In this document: positions 33,154 to 45,552 of the stretch, piece by piece
How positions within the stretch are numbered: the stretch's first letter is position 1
Layout: every line of letters starts with the position of its first letter
Notes under the pieces: generated by a model
What the model was told of the DNA's origin: nothing
The model's database searches: none
The model's input: the letters and a program-made list of their open reading frames with translations, nothing else
Program-made: the position numbers and the translations under genes
Assembly: GCF_033473495.1 (NCBI RefSeq)
Contig: NC_088938.1
Span: forward strand, 3,534,001 to 3,598,000
Source of the DNA: Cercospora beticola
Lineage: Eukaryota; Ascomycota; Dothideomycetes; Mycosphaerellales; Mycosphaerellaceae
DNA length: 64,000 nt
Reading direction: 5' to 3'

Positions 33154-35294
33154 TCACTTCGACCTCAGCTCCACTTCGCGAAGCTCTTCGCCTCCATCCC
33201 GACAAGGCTGTCTTGGTCGTCGAGGTAAAGGAAGTTCCTGCAAAGGGATGTTGACATAGGGTGGTGCTGGTCGGAAATTGCCTTTCCTATCCTTTCTGGT
33301 GTCTCGCTCCGTGGATCGTCGTTGAACTTCCGGCACGAAATAATGCGAGCATAATGCACCCAGAATCATGCATATCGCGAACGACAGCAAGAGCCAGCGA
33401 ATAGCCGATGAGTTGGGTTTGCCAATTGAGGGGACGTGCAGAATGACGATTTGTACAAGCACGGCGCCGATCTTGCCGATTGCTGCAGCGATGCCGTAGA
33501 ATGTGCAGCGATATCTTGTTGGAAAGACTTCAGCCGGTATCTGGGCTCTTGTCAGCTTGAATTCGATTTTGAGGTGCAGCGGACTTACGATGAATGTCAG
33601 AGTATTGGGGCCGAAGCTGAACAGGAAGGAAATGATCACCCAGAACATAATCAGGACAACATGTAATCCGCCTTGATGAAACAGTGACTTGAAGCTGGCG
33701 AACGCTGCCAGTAATACGACAGCAAGCAGGCAGAAGGTAATAGTCAGCATGTGCTTCCGATTGAAGCGGTTGATCGTGGCGATAATCAGGAAGGACCCGA
33801 GGAGTGACGCGATCGAGACAGTGTAGATGGCTCGAAGCATGTTGCTTTCGAGCACAGTGCCGACCAAGGTGTCTGCGATGGTACCGTTAGAGTAAGTTCC
33901 GTTTATGATCTCCACACCATCTATCGTTGCGTTGACAATTCCGGAAGTCTCCAGCCTGCAAGAAGTCAGGTATGAACATCGACATGGCAACATACTGCTA
34001 ACTTACCAATACGGCACTCCAGGTGGAAAGGTCAGATCTTGCGAGGTCCAGAGTTTAGCAAGAGTAGATGGATTATTGAAGCCGAGTCCATCTGTGAATC
34101 CCTGGTCAGATAAGAGTGCGTAAAGGTAGGCCTGCTTGACTCACAGAATGCAAAGTCCAGAAGGAGCCAACACATGGAGGTGCCAAAAAGATCGATCCAA
34201 TGTCCTTGATGATATAAGAAGTCCCATATTTCACTGAATTTGAACTGGTTGATAGGCGATTCTTCTCCCAGGCTACGAACATCAGCAGACGACACAGAAG
34301 CGTCTGAGGATCGTAACGCGCCGATTCCGTCGTTTGGTGCGATGTTCTTGCGCACTTCGTAGGTGAAGCGGCCACTTTCTGGCATAAATAGTCGAAATCC
34401 AAGGGCCAGAAGCGTGGGAAAAGCACCGATGCCGACGACATATCGCCAGAGTTTGTCGATCTCGACTTTCGAGCTGCCGAAAGCACGCAGGGCTGTCAAG
34501 CCTGCTCCATAGGCACAGAGCTGGCCAAGGGGCTGCATCAGGAACACGGCTGCGATCATACGGCCTCTGGACTCGGTCGAGGACCATTCGGCAGCAATGC
34601 AGGCACTGAGTGGGTATTCTGAAGCGGCGTAAGCCCAGAAACGCCAATGAGAATGAGCGTATCAACTCACCTGCACCGATTCCGAGACCCATGACTGGAA
34701 GTTGTTGATCACAGGTAAGCATATGAACAGCACGAATTTGCGGTGCATTGTTCAACGATCGCTAGACTTACTGGTTCGCCAAAAGATGATCCAAGCATCA
34801 ATATCCCAAGTGTGGTTACCATTGTCGTCGGTGAAGCCATTTGAGCATTGCAATAGTCCGACAGTGCTGATAATGACAATGATCAGTTCGATGCCATAGA
34901 GCGACCGCCGTCCATATTTGTCTGCGAAGTAGCCGAAAACGAATTGGCCAACAGCGGAAGCTGAGAGCGTGGTCAGGTTGAAGGCAAGGGCTTTATCATG
35001 TTTCGTGCCATCCCAGTAGACATAAGCCAGAGCTGGGAGGATGACATTCGAGGCAAACAAGTTGTAGGAATCAGTGAAGAAGCCAGACGCTGCGACAATG
35101 TAGACCAGCCAGTTGAAACCCGAATCGTCGACGTTCTGGAGGAAGTTCTTGCGCGCTCTTGCGGAATTCTAGTTGGGAGTTAGTATGTCGCGCCAGATGC
35201 TGTATTCTGGAGTGCAACTTGCGGTTCCGAAGCCGGCTCCCAGGGCTTCGGGATCTTTGTCGGGCCAGAAGAACGAGCTCCCAGTGTTGCCCAT
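33154..35294 (-). CDS. MFS transporter of the PHO84 (H+/phosphate symporter) type
   Basis: Seven exons are supported: 35219-35294, 34772-35155, 34671-34694, 34145-34618, 34007-34091, 33589-33955 and 33154-33540. Introns are 48 to 77 nt; the product is 598 residues. The smallest exon is 24 nt. Joining them gives the family signature MGLGIGAEYPLSACIAAEW across three exons. Other landmarks are GYFADKYGRRSLYG, then WDFLYHQGHWIDLFGT, LLLDFAFYGLGFNN and IPAEVFPTRYRCTFYGIAAA. Twelve transmembrane helices are expected. Close fungal members move phosphate or related anions with protons; the substrate of this divergent member is not certain. The first splice (35156-35218) is the least sure, but the frame closes only with it. 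Confidence 0.85.
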
Positions 35295-36023
35295 CGTGTA
35301 TTCACGCCGTGTCGGTGTACTTTCCTCGCATGGCTGTACGATTACCGCGTTCGGGCCTGCTCATGGAGGACAATCTCTTGGACATGGAGAAGTCACACTG
35401 CGCAGCCAGAGTAGATTTGTGGCGCCGTGGACCAGCCCATGCACTCGGCTCCGACCATGCTCGAGCTGGTGTGTCTCGGCGGAAGTGCTGCGGGAAGTCG
35501 AGACTCTCTTTCCAGTCACATCAGTTGGTGTGCTCACCGGACATCGGGAGCGAAAGGATCGCAAATGTACGCCACCAGATATCTCGAGCCCGTCGTGATG
35601 GCAGACGCTCGCACGTGGGAGCTGTTCTTGATGTGGCTGTACTACTTCTCACGAGGTGCGGCCTCAAAGGCTGCCAATCCGCCAAACACCGACGCCACGC
35701 GCTTCTCAACGATGCTGTGGATGCTCCTCGGTTAGCTGCGCGTAAGTTGGGCCCGTGTCGCGTGAGCGAAACTCATGTCGCCTCGCTATCGCCATGACAC
35801 GTCTGTTCTGCTCTGCTTCTGGGCTGTTCTCTTGCACCTTTCTGCAATCGTCGGGTCTTGGAGTCACGAGGCCGCCTTGACGCCACTTCGTCCTTGAGCA
35901 TGTCAGCACCTCTGGACGCTGGCGGGCATCACCTGGAGACAACACCGCTCTCTCTTCCCCTCGCGCCGAGACTGATCTGACAACCTTCCTGAGCCGCTGT
36001 CGGAAGCTTTCATGTAATAGTCT
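35295..36023. other. Divergent intergenic region
   Basis: This is shared by the PHO84-like gene (minus) and the HET gene (plus). Open frames here overlap in several phases and look random. Confidence 0.5.
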
Positions 36024-39000
36024 ATGGACCCTCGAGCCGTGAGCGTCGGCAGCCATCACCATGCTCGCCGCCAGGACTCACACAACTCTCATCGCCACTC
36101 ACGTGCCGAGACCCAGCATGTCTCTTTCAGAGGCCAAGTTGCCATCGAGATGGAGCGACACGATACGGTGTACGCCAACCAGCTAATAGCCACATCCCGC
36201 GAGTGTGCCTGGCAAGACGATTCAGGAACCACCGTGCTACGCCACGTTTTCAAAGAGTCCATGAACAGGTATCACCCTTGGAGGCATGTAGGACAGCATA
36301 GTCCCCGTACCGTGGCGTTCGATCACAGTGAGATGCTAGGTTGTGAGGCTCATTGCTGCATTTCGACTCATCAGCCTCACCTCAAGACTATGCCGACCTA
36401 CGTCTTCTCGGAACCAGACGATTACGCATCATTCCAGAGCCTCTTACGAGGGACGCAATTCTTGCGCGACTACGATACCTTATCGATCAAATGCAAAGCA
36501 ACCGAGGCGCAGGCCAGCAAGAACCATTGTGTTAAATCGTGGCAGTCATTTGAAGACCCTTCGCAGCGAGGCTTGAGCATCCCGCTCACAGTCAGATCAC
36601 AGAAAGGCTTCAAGCTGAAGCATGTTGAGGTGTCTATTCGCTGGCTCAACTGGGAGAAGCAAGATGCCAAAGCCGTCAAGCTTGACTTTCGGCAAAACAA
36701 GAAGCGGAGTTCGGTCACTGGGTCTGCCAATTTCACCGCTCCCCGTCGCTCGACTCTGGGATTCTCGCGAGGATACTCCTGGAGCAAACAGACGTCCACT
36801 GCTCAGCCTGCATTTCAGAGTCAAGAACGAGATGACGGGCTCGCTCCCTCTGAGATCGCACAGAGGTGGCAATCATTCGTGATCGAGTTCTCAGACAAGA
36901 AGAGTGAGCATGACTCAACCTCGATTGCCGTCAATCAATTCTGACATTCTACAGCACGAGATGAATTCTGCAACGATCATTGCAATTTTCCGCGAGCTGG
37001 TGGTCTCGATGCTAGACCCAGTTCGCTGCTCTCATCTGCTTCCAGCATGGAGCCTGAACTCAGTGAGCTGTCTCTGCCATCGCCTGCAATTTCTGTGCCC
37101 TCCTTTACATTCAGTGGACATACGCCAAGCACTATGGCACAACTTCCGACTCCTCAAATCAGCGCGTACTCGCCAAAAAGCAAAGCTTGGAACAGCGAAA
37201 TGCTGCCACTGCTTCCCAGCCCCGTGGCGCACGATTATCTGCGCGTCGGTGGGCCAAAATCGATTCCCCGCGTGATCAGCACTTCATTGAACTCTCCTAA
37301 TCCTGCCGCACTATTCCACAGGAAGCTGTCGAGGACGGACGAGTTCCGCATCTTGCGGATAGCGAGAGGACGAGGAACTTCGCTCTGCTGTTTCCTGGAT
37401 CACCACACCTTAGCTTCCCCGCCCAAGTACGAAGCAATGTCATACTGTTGGGGTGTAGAAAAGGCTTCGAGAACGATCACGAGCGGTGATCTGGAAGGCT
37501 TTCCGATATCTGAGCATTTGTGGCGAGCTCTGAACAGGCTGCGAATGCCCCATCAGGACCGACTGATATGGATCGATGCACTATGCATTAATCAGCTCGA
37601 TGTCGATGAGCGCAACCAGCAGATTGCTCTGATGCGGAGAATTTATTCTACGGCACTCAGGACTGTCATATGGATCGGAGATCTGCAGCCAGAACGACCC
37701 ACGTGCTCGCGCGGCTTTGCCGATGAGGGCGACGCTGATCTGACGCTGTGTGTTCATCCTGGACTTGCAGAGATCGAGCATGAGAATGCCGTCGAGGACT
37801 TGCGCCTGGATTTACAGCATCTGCAAAAGCACAGCGACACAGATGAAGGTGCTGATGTATGGTGGCGAAGGCTATGGTGTGCACAGGAGGTTCATTTCTC
37901 GAAACGCCCGCCTTCTGTCTACATCGGCCCTCATGCCGTCAAGTGGGCGCATTTCTGCTCGCTGTTTGATAGTGCCAGCCATGCGCTCGCTCCATTTCTC
38001 AGCCTTCAGCACACTGTCCCGGACTCTTTCAGTCAATTGGTGTTGATGACTGGTGCTCTGCACTGTTCAGATCCCAGGGACCGTGTGTTTGCACTGCTCG
38101 GGATGGCGCATCGTGCCGCACAAGCTCTCAAGCCCGACTACCGCAAAAGCATCATCAGCATCATCGAAGATGCCTGCCTCTATCTGATCCAGGAATCTGG
38201 CACTGTCGATGTGCTGCTGGACGAACGCATCACTCGATCAATCTATGGCAGGGAAGAGCTGCATGACGTTATCCCATCATGGATCCCAGATCTAACTTGT
38301 CTACTTGGCATGGGAACTATACTCGACGGTCACAAGAACAACGCAGGACTGCTTCACGATCAGCCGCCACAAATTCCCATTGTTGGACTGTCAGAAGCCC
38401 AGCCACCACTTTTCTCCGTCGATGCAGAGTACGATTTGCCGAGAACGTTAAGTTGTCGCGGCGTTTATTTCGACACCATCGAGAGGCGAACAACAGTTGC
38501 TGATATCCCTCTGTACGAGCAGTCTCCCGATGGATCACTGATATACAATTCTCTAAAAGAACGAGGTCATATTATTGACGAAATACTGAACAAATTGAAG
38601 TACGACTTCGGCGAGCACAAACGGCAGAGCAAGCACGGACTGGATGTCAACCCAAGCGTTGGACGTCTCATGTTGGACTACCTTCTCGAGGGCCGACGAA
38701 GCTATGTCGAAGATCTAGAACGCAGGACCAAGCCACCAGAGCGGGACGTGGTGACTTCCTACGAGCGCCAAGAAGACGATGATCTCGCGTATTTGCAACA
38801 CGAAAGCAGGCATCGTGATGTCAGAAGAGACGTCGAGTACGTCCGAGAGCGCTGGAGGTTGAAGATCTTGCGCGCAGAGGCGAATGAGCGCTTCGTGCCA
38901 GAACGTATCGCGCCAGCACTTGCCAGTGGAAACGTCAAAATTGAGCAAGATTTTCTTGTTGCCCGTGATCTCGGCAACCTGTTCGCATATGCTCGGCGAA

Positions 39001-39392
39001 CGAAAAACAGATATTACCTGAACACTGCCAACTCCGAAGCGCCGATGCGACGAGACGTGTTGAATTGTGCTAGCATCGCGGAGGTGAAACGGCTACGCAC
39101 GCAGTATGATTCTCAGGCGCAGGATTTAGAGCTTCATCAGTACAACGCCAAGTGTCGCGAGCGGGACTTTTTCAAGACGAAGATGGGATTTTTGGGCTTG
39201 GGTCCTTCTTGTTTACAGGAAGGCGATGAGGTTGTAATTCTTTTGGGTGCGAGTCGGCCATTTATCCTTAGGAAGGATCTGGTGTCGGGATCACATTACA
39301 CTTTTGTAGGAGAGGCGGTTGTGCCTAGTATTATGTCGGGAAAGTGGACGAGGTTGGAGAAGGAGTCGTGGACAGATTTTAGAATCAAGTGA
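36024..39392 (+). CDS. HET-domain protein fused to an upstream fungal-specific domain
   Basis: Exon 1 is 36024-36903 and exon 2 is 36955-39392, joined over a 51-nt intron (36904-36954, GTGAGC..CTACAG with TTCTGAC branch site), giving 1105 residues. Exon 1 encodes a domain with YVFSEPDDYASFQSLLRG, LKHVEVSIRWLNW and, across the splice, WQSFVIEFSDKKTRDEFCNDH. Exon 2 then runs in phase into the HET domain: PPKYEAMSYCWG, RLIWIDALCINQLDVDERNQQ, then MRRIYSTALRTVIWIGD. HET domains trigger cell death in heterokaryon incompatibility and are thought to act in innate immunity. The C-terminal 350 residues contain a charged region. Alternatively, two adjacent genes exist: one ending near 36944 without splicing, and a HET gene from the ATG at 37047. 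Confidence 0.8.
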
Positions 39393-39791
39393 AGACTTGT
39401 CGTCGTGAAGAAATGATCGAATTCTGGCGATTATTGATAATTGTCATGGTCCTGTTTTGGTCCAAATGGAGGCCATGTGAAGTCATGAACTGCAGCGCGA
39501 CTGGCCGAGATCGCGATTGCCAAGTCGCGTGCAGCAGCTTCCATCATTGCGGCGCGTCCTCCTGTTTCGTCCCTGCTACAGTGATGCATCTCGTTCATGC
39601 CTTCGATACGTCAAGCAGCTGTGAAGGACTGACGACGACGATGACGATGTTGCCGTGAAGAGATGCGATGCAGATAGTCTATCACTGACGCCGTCTCGGA
39701 GCTTGATCGCGCATCCCTGCTCCGCATCTTGACGTCGACGCACGCGACCATCACCACCACCAGCACCCATCCTCCCGCCAGGACCGAGGAC
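39393..39791. other. Intergenic region
   Basis: HET gene 3' end and Ccz1 promoter. Nothing else is seen. Confidence 0.5.
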
Positions 39792-42696
39792 ATGAGCTCG
39801 CCGCAATGGCTCACTCAAGTCGTGCCGGCACGTCTGTCCTTCCTGGCCATCTACAATCCCTCCCTCGGCCTTACCGATGACACCTTCAAGGACCAGGCCC
39901 TCTTCTACTTCTCGCGCAGGGCCCACGACGCACGACTCGCAGTGAAGAAGAATGGGCGCAGCGACGCTGCTGGCGGCGATGCCATTCGCGAGGAAGAGAA
40001 TGAGAAGCTGCGGCAGATTGGTTTGGCACAAGGCATGATCGATTTTGCACGGTACGTGGGGATGGTATTCGGACACACATGGCGCAGGAGTGACTGAATG
40101 GACAGATAGGAGCTTCTCGGATAGGGAAGCTGTGGATTCCATCGATACGGAGAAGTCACGCATCGTCCTGCACGAGTTGGAGGCGGGGTGGTGGGTGCTG
40201 GCGGTAGGTCACATCTGGAGCAGATCCGACACACGCTGATCAGGACAGTCCATCGATCTCACGAGATTGCCTGGAGTGCCTTCAGCTACCTCCGATACGG
40301 CGAAGAAGGGCTCTGCAAAGGCCGAGCCGAAAGTGAACGTCGAGTACTCGGCCCGGGAGGTCAGTCCACCAGCGTTACTCATTCAGCAGCTCATTCAAGC
40401 GCACCATATCTTCTCCCTGCACCATGGTCCTTCTCTCGCCCAGCTCTTCGTTCGCATGCAACGCGAGAAGTTCTGCAACGCGTTGGACCGATTCTGGACT
40501 CGCTTCTGCCGCACATGGGACGTCTTACTCCACGGCAGTCCTGCGACCGACATCTTCACAGGAATCAAGCTCTCCAGTGGAGGCGAGCTTGGAATGGGCG
40601 TGGGCGAGGAAGAGTGGGGCAGTGGTGAGCGGGACGTGCTCGAAGACCTTGTGCGGCGGACTGAGGGACTGGTTGACGTGGTCGCCGCTCGGTTTGGTGA
40701 GCCCGCCCCAGCCAAGGAAGCTGCTGCCGTTAGCGAGTCAGAATCATTGCCTTGGTTGGGTGGCGGTAATTATCCTGTTGCATCCGATGGCATAATTTTT
40801 GGTGGCATTGGAGCCATCACGAAACCTTCGCTCAGAAATGTGTCTCTCTGGATGCGGCAGATCTATACCTATGGCGATTATGCCTACGGAGTCCGCGACA
40901 ACCCACTCCGCGAACGAAGAAGACGCAGGAAGCGGCAAACTCTTGTTCCAGATCTAGGCTCTGATTTCGTCGACCAGTCGGATCCGAAGACAAACATCCC
41001 AAATGTACCAATCAGTACTTCGGCGAAGGACTTCGGGACGGGAAAGGCGAGACGGATACCAGAATCGCCTCCTGCAGTAGATGGGACTGAAGACCCATCC
41101 GCCGAGGACGATGCAGCTAGTGCAATGGGGCGGCCAGGCATTCCCCCACCCATTGTCAGCGCAGCCGAGACTTCGCTCACGCGGGCTACGAGAGAAGCCC
41201 AGACTACGACGACTGAAGCTTCCTCGAACGATGAGACCACTCTCGGTGTGCCTGATCAATACATGAAGTATCTCACTTTCGGCATTAGTACACTGGTGAA
41301 ATCCAATCAGAAGCGACCTGAGCCGCCGAAGAGGACGTCGACATCAAGTTCGAAGACATTGACTCAGCAGCGGCACGCAGCTTCTAGCATGTCCAAGCAG
41401 AAAGAGAACCTGGAAACCGGTGACAGCGGGCTGACACACGTCGATCCTCTACCTGACGGCGAAACGCTTCGGACGAAAATTGATATTCAGAGGCGGCTTG
41501 AGGAGAAAGGGCACTTTGTAATCGGCTTGCGAGGAGACCTCGACGACGTTCCAGATGAAGGCGATGCGCCTATCGAGGATTTTGAGGACGAAGAGTCTGG
41601 CGGGTTGCGCAATGTCTTACGGTCTGTCCATGTACAGCTATCATCAAAGGCATTGGAAGACGAAGACCAGACTTCGTTACAGCGCAAGTTGTCTGATGCT
41701 GGCTTATCTTCCGAGGCTGAGGGATGGGACGACTTCAAACGCCATCGAGTCCTGGTCTACGTTCATCGCCCGTTCATGTACTGCTTTCTCTTCCAGCATC
41801 GGACGCCCTCGCTGGCGGTGGCCAGCTTCTACAGGGACTTGCATCGAAACCTGCTTCCCATACACAAGCCTCTATTGTCTTCAACGAGCTACACGAAAGT
41901 GGCGCAACGTATTGACGATGCGCAAGCGGCAACATCAGACACAGCTAGCATCACGAGTGGACAGTCGAGCAACGGCCAAGCTGCACAACCAGCGCCCATC
42001 TATGACCTACTCTACGACCCTGCGCTTCTTACGATACATACGAGTATCCCTAATATTGCTGAGCCCGGCACTCCTGCAGCCGAAGGGATACTATCTAGCA
42101 AGAAAAACACACCTGCGCCGACATGGAACAGAATCGAGGCCTTGAATGTACACAGCCAAGTCCTCAACACTCTTTCCAGCGTCAAGCGCAACCCTCAGGA
42201 ATACGAGCGCACCAGCAAAACCAGTCGCGGGTGGTGGGTGGTGTGGATGAAACTTCCGCCATCCGCAAATGTTGTCAATGAGGCCGAGCCAGAGGCAGAA
42301 GTGCAATCCGATGCTGGTATACCCTCTCCAAAAGATGCTAAACCAGCAGATGAGTCCTCCTTTGTCCCGCCAGCGTTACCGAAGGAGGACTCTGGCGGAA
42401 CTCTGCTTCCTCCGTCAACAAAACATCCATCGACAGTCTCACACAAAAAGCCTCCGTCGATGAATCGGATCGCGTTTCTCGTTCGCAAAGCATCGGATAC
42501 CACTGCTCCGGTGAAATCTTCGACGAGTAGCCGCGCTGCGAGTAGCATGTGGAGCGCGCTAACTCTTCGACCTACTTCGACATCCGATGAGAATACCGGC
42601 GGTGCGGGTGCTGGTTGGGGACCTTCGGCTCTCGCTGGAGGGATTGGATTTGACCCTAGAAAGTACGTAGAGGGCCTGCTGAGTTTGAACAGATGA
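39792..42696 (+). CDS. CCZ1: Vacuolar fusion protein Ccz1
   Basis: Exons 39792-40051, 40110-40203 and 40249-42696 are joined over introns of 58 and 45 nt; the product is 933 residues. The N-terminal longin-type domain begins VPARLSFLAIYNPSLGLTDDTFKDQALFYFSR, a clear Ccz1 signature, and continues LEAGWWVLASIDLTRLP after splicing. The middle holds long Ser/Glu-rich insertions. A second conserved patch (RVLVYVHRPFMYCFLFQHRTPSLAVASFYRDLHRNL) and a C-terminal one (TSKTSRGWWVVWMKLP) match the later domains. Ccz1 with Mon1 is the guanine-nucleotide exchange factor for Rab7/Ypt7 on late endosomes and vacuoles. Fungal Ccz1 is usually 700-900 residues, so this one is at the long end. Confidence 0.93.
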
Positions 42697-43543
42697 GCGT
42701 TGTCGCTCGCGAGGGTAAAGTTTGAAACACCTGCAACACGCGCATGGCCTGTTGCGGGAAATCGCTAGCAGAGAACTATCCGGACGACAGAACGGACATA
42801 CGACGGCAAGGGACAGACTGCTCCACGTTATCGATGTCGGTTTTCGATATCAGCATCCTGTCGAAACGCAGCTTATGGTCCGCGTCATCCGTGATGTGGC
42901 TCATATGCTTGCGCACTTATATCACCTACCGGATCCGAATACGGCGCGCTAGAGCAGATTTGCGGACGATGCCAGAGCATGGATTTGGTCTGTGGCAGAT
43001 GCATATCCCATCTTGCACTGCGAAGTTGCGAACAGCGTGCAGCGACAAATAGCCTTTTGCCTGACATAAGCGCAGTCGTATCATTGACCCTAGAAGACCG
43101 TTGCATCTACAACCTGCTTTCGTTTCATCTCGTCCGCCGCACGAATTCGTCCGTCACTATTTCGAGGCCAAGCGCTTTCCCCTCCTACAACAAGCCTTGG
43201 ACATCGTGCCACACCTCGGACATACTTCACGATGAGCTGACTAAGGCTTTGTAGCACACGATACAAGAATCCAAATTGAAAGAGCGTTCAAACGACTGCA
43301 TCGGTGAGTACGTGATGTTAGCTTTCAAGGGTCATATGACTGAAACCTCGATCTGTTAAGCTCAGGATCCGTGAGTCAAAAGTTGATGACGGCGACAAGG
43401 AATTTACCTCTCTCAGGAGATGAGTGGTTCATGAAGGATCGGAAGGATCACCTAGCTGAGCTTGCTTCGCGAAAGTCGGAAGTAACATACATAACACCAC
43501 CACACGCCGAGGCAGCAACTTCTTCTCGCAACCCGAACACAAC
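42697..43543. other. Intergenic region, P450 promoter
   Basis: I see no gene. Small frames on both strands have no protein features. Confidence 0.5.
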
Positions 43544-45251
43544 ATGTCGATTTACGAAAGTAAAGGTTTCGCAGTCCTTTATGCTAGCGTTCCGCCGGCT
43601 TTGCTAGCCATTGCGCTGCAGTTTGTGGATTTCACAAGCCTGGGCCTACGTGGAAAGGCGATTTTCTTGCTGCCTGTTATACTTTACTTGTATGCAGCGT
43701 ATAAGATTGGAAAAGCTATACTCGGAAATCTGAATAATCCACTGCGACAGTTGCCGACTCCTTCTGGAGACAGCTTCTTGCTCGGCCATGCGAGAGCTAC
43801 GTGGGAGGAGCCGAGAGGAAACTGTTTCCTCAGATGGATCGACGAAGTCCCGAATGAGGGACTGATATATTACGCTGGGTTCTTCCGAGCTACTCCGCAT
43901 GTCATAGTCACGAGTCCCGACGCGATTCGAGAAGTTCTGGTCACGAGAGCGTACGATTATGTCAAGCCGGATATTGGACGGAAGTTTTTGGAGCAGACTA
44001 CTGGACGTGGGTTAATTGTTGTTGAAGGAGATGAGCATAAAATGCAAAGGAAAAGTGTCGCGCCTGCATTTTCTGGGAAACATGTGAGAGATTTGGTGCC
44101 GGTGTTCTGGAAGAAGGCGAAGGAACTTGCGGATGTTCTGGCGAGTCAATTGGATGTTGTGAGTGAGGGTGACGATGAACGGAATACGGGAGTGGTGGAG
44201 TTGAATATGTGGGCTTCGAGGGCGACGATTGATATTATTTGTGCTGCGACTTTGGGGAGGGAGTTTGATTCGTTGAGAAATTCGGATAATGAGTTGGCGT
44301 TGCAGTATGGAAGGGTTTTTGGGGAAGCTGGGGCGCAGATTTGGATTATTTTTGACCTTTTGGGGGCTCCGCCGCCGTTGCAGCTTGCGAGATGGATGCC
44401 GTTTTTTACGAAGTTTCGGAATGCGGCGGAGGGGAGGTACCAGTTGAGGCCGTTGTGTAGAAAGTTGGTGGAGCAAAAGAGGCAGGATATTGAGAGTGGT
44501 AAGGACTCGCAGGTTGATATTTTGTCTGTGTTGATGCAGTCTGGGGAGTTCAAGGATGATGGACTGGTGGATCAGTTGTTGACGTTTCTTGCTGCTGGGT
44601 GAGTCCTCCTTTGCTTGAAGAGATCTTTGATCTGACTATGTGCACAGGCACGAGACTACATCTTCTGCATTTGCATTCACTTGCTGGCTGCTTGCAAAGC
44701 ACCCAGAAATTCAAAAGCGACTACGAGACGAGCTCAAAGCCCATTTCACGGGAGTCGAAAATATCTCCATGACTGCAACCGATCTCGACAATCTGCCATA
44801 TCTTGATGCTGTTATCAGCGAGCAACTACGCCTATACCCTTCAGCACCAATCTCGCCCCGCTGGTCGGTCCGCGAGACGAGTATCCTGGGGCACCACATA
44901 CCAAAAGATCAATTTGTCCTCCTCTGTCCATGGGCGACCAATCGTAGCAAGAAACTCTGGGGCGAAGACGCTCAAGAATTCAGACCTGAACGGTGGTTGA
45001 CGAAAGAGGGCTCGGAGAACGTGAAGGATGCGGACCCAATGCGTTTCTTGACATTCTTCTACGGACCGCGGAGTTGTCCAGGCCAGGCCTTTTCTCGATT
45101 AGAGCAGAAGTGTTTGGTCGCGGCGTTGATCATGCGGTTCCAGATCGAGATGGCGGATGAAGAAGAGGAGATCTCGCCTCGTGGCTTCATCACGGTCAAG
45201 CCGATGGGCAACAATGGCTTGCAATTGAAACTGCGAGAGTTGTCGCAGTAG
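43544..45251 (+). CDS. Cytochrome P450 monooxygenase
   Basis: Exons 43544-44598 and 44648-45251 are joined over a 49-nt intron that splits the I-helix motif; the product is 552 residues. Two hydrophobic N-terminal segments anchor it in the ER. Motifs are LAAGHETTS (oxygen activation, complete after splicing), EQLRLYP (the ExxR pair of helix K), FRPERW, and FFYGPRSCPGQAFSRLE with the haem-thiolate Cys near residue 495. The sequence resembles the CYP4/CYP52-like or CYP505-type fatty-acid-hydroxylase groups more than sterol demethylases, but I cannot place the family. Substrate is unknown. From about 43900 to 44550 the codon use is noticeably GT/G-rich at third positions compared with flanking genes. 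Confidence 0.95.
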
Positions 45252-45552
45252 GTGGTCTTTTTGCTCCAGTCTCGCCATTGACGGCCTTGAGAGCGTAAAT
45301 GGCGGGCAAGATACTTGACTCCACTCCAAGACTCTGGTGGTTCGGACGTACAAAGGGTCAAGAGGCGCATAAGGTGTGAAATCTCACTCATATCTACGAA
45401 ACAAAATAACTCACAGAGATACATTGATCGGCAGCGAGTGTCGTGCGTAAGGAACAGATTAATGTTGGAGACGTTGAAACCTTTCCTGAGCTTCTCAAAT
45501 CCACGCAATGCTTACAAAGGCTTGCGTTACCATCTTCCGTGATTCACCAATC
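45252..45552. other. Convergent intergenic region
   Basis: 3' ends of the P450 gene and the next minus-strand gene. Nothing else is seen. Confidence 0.5.
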
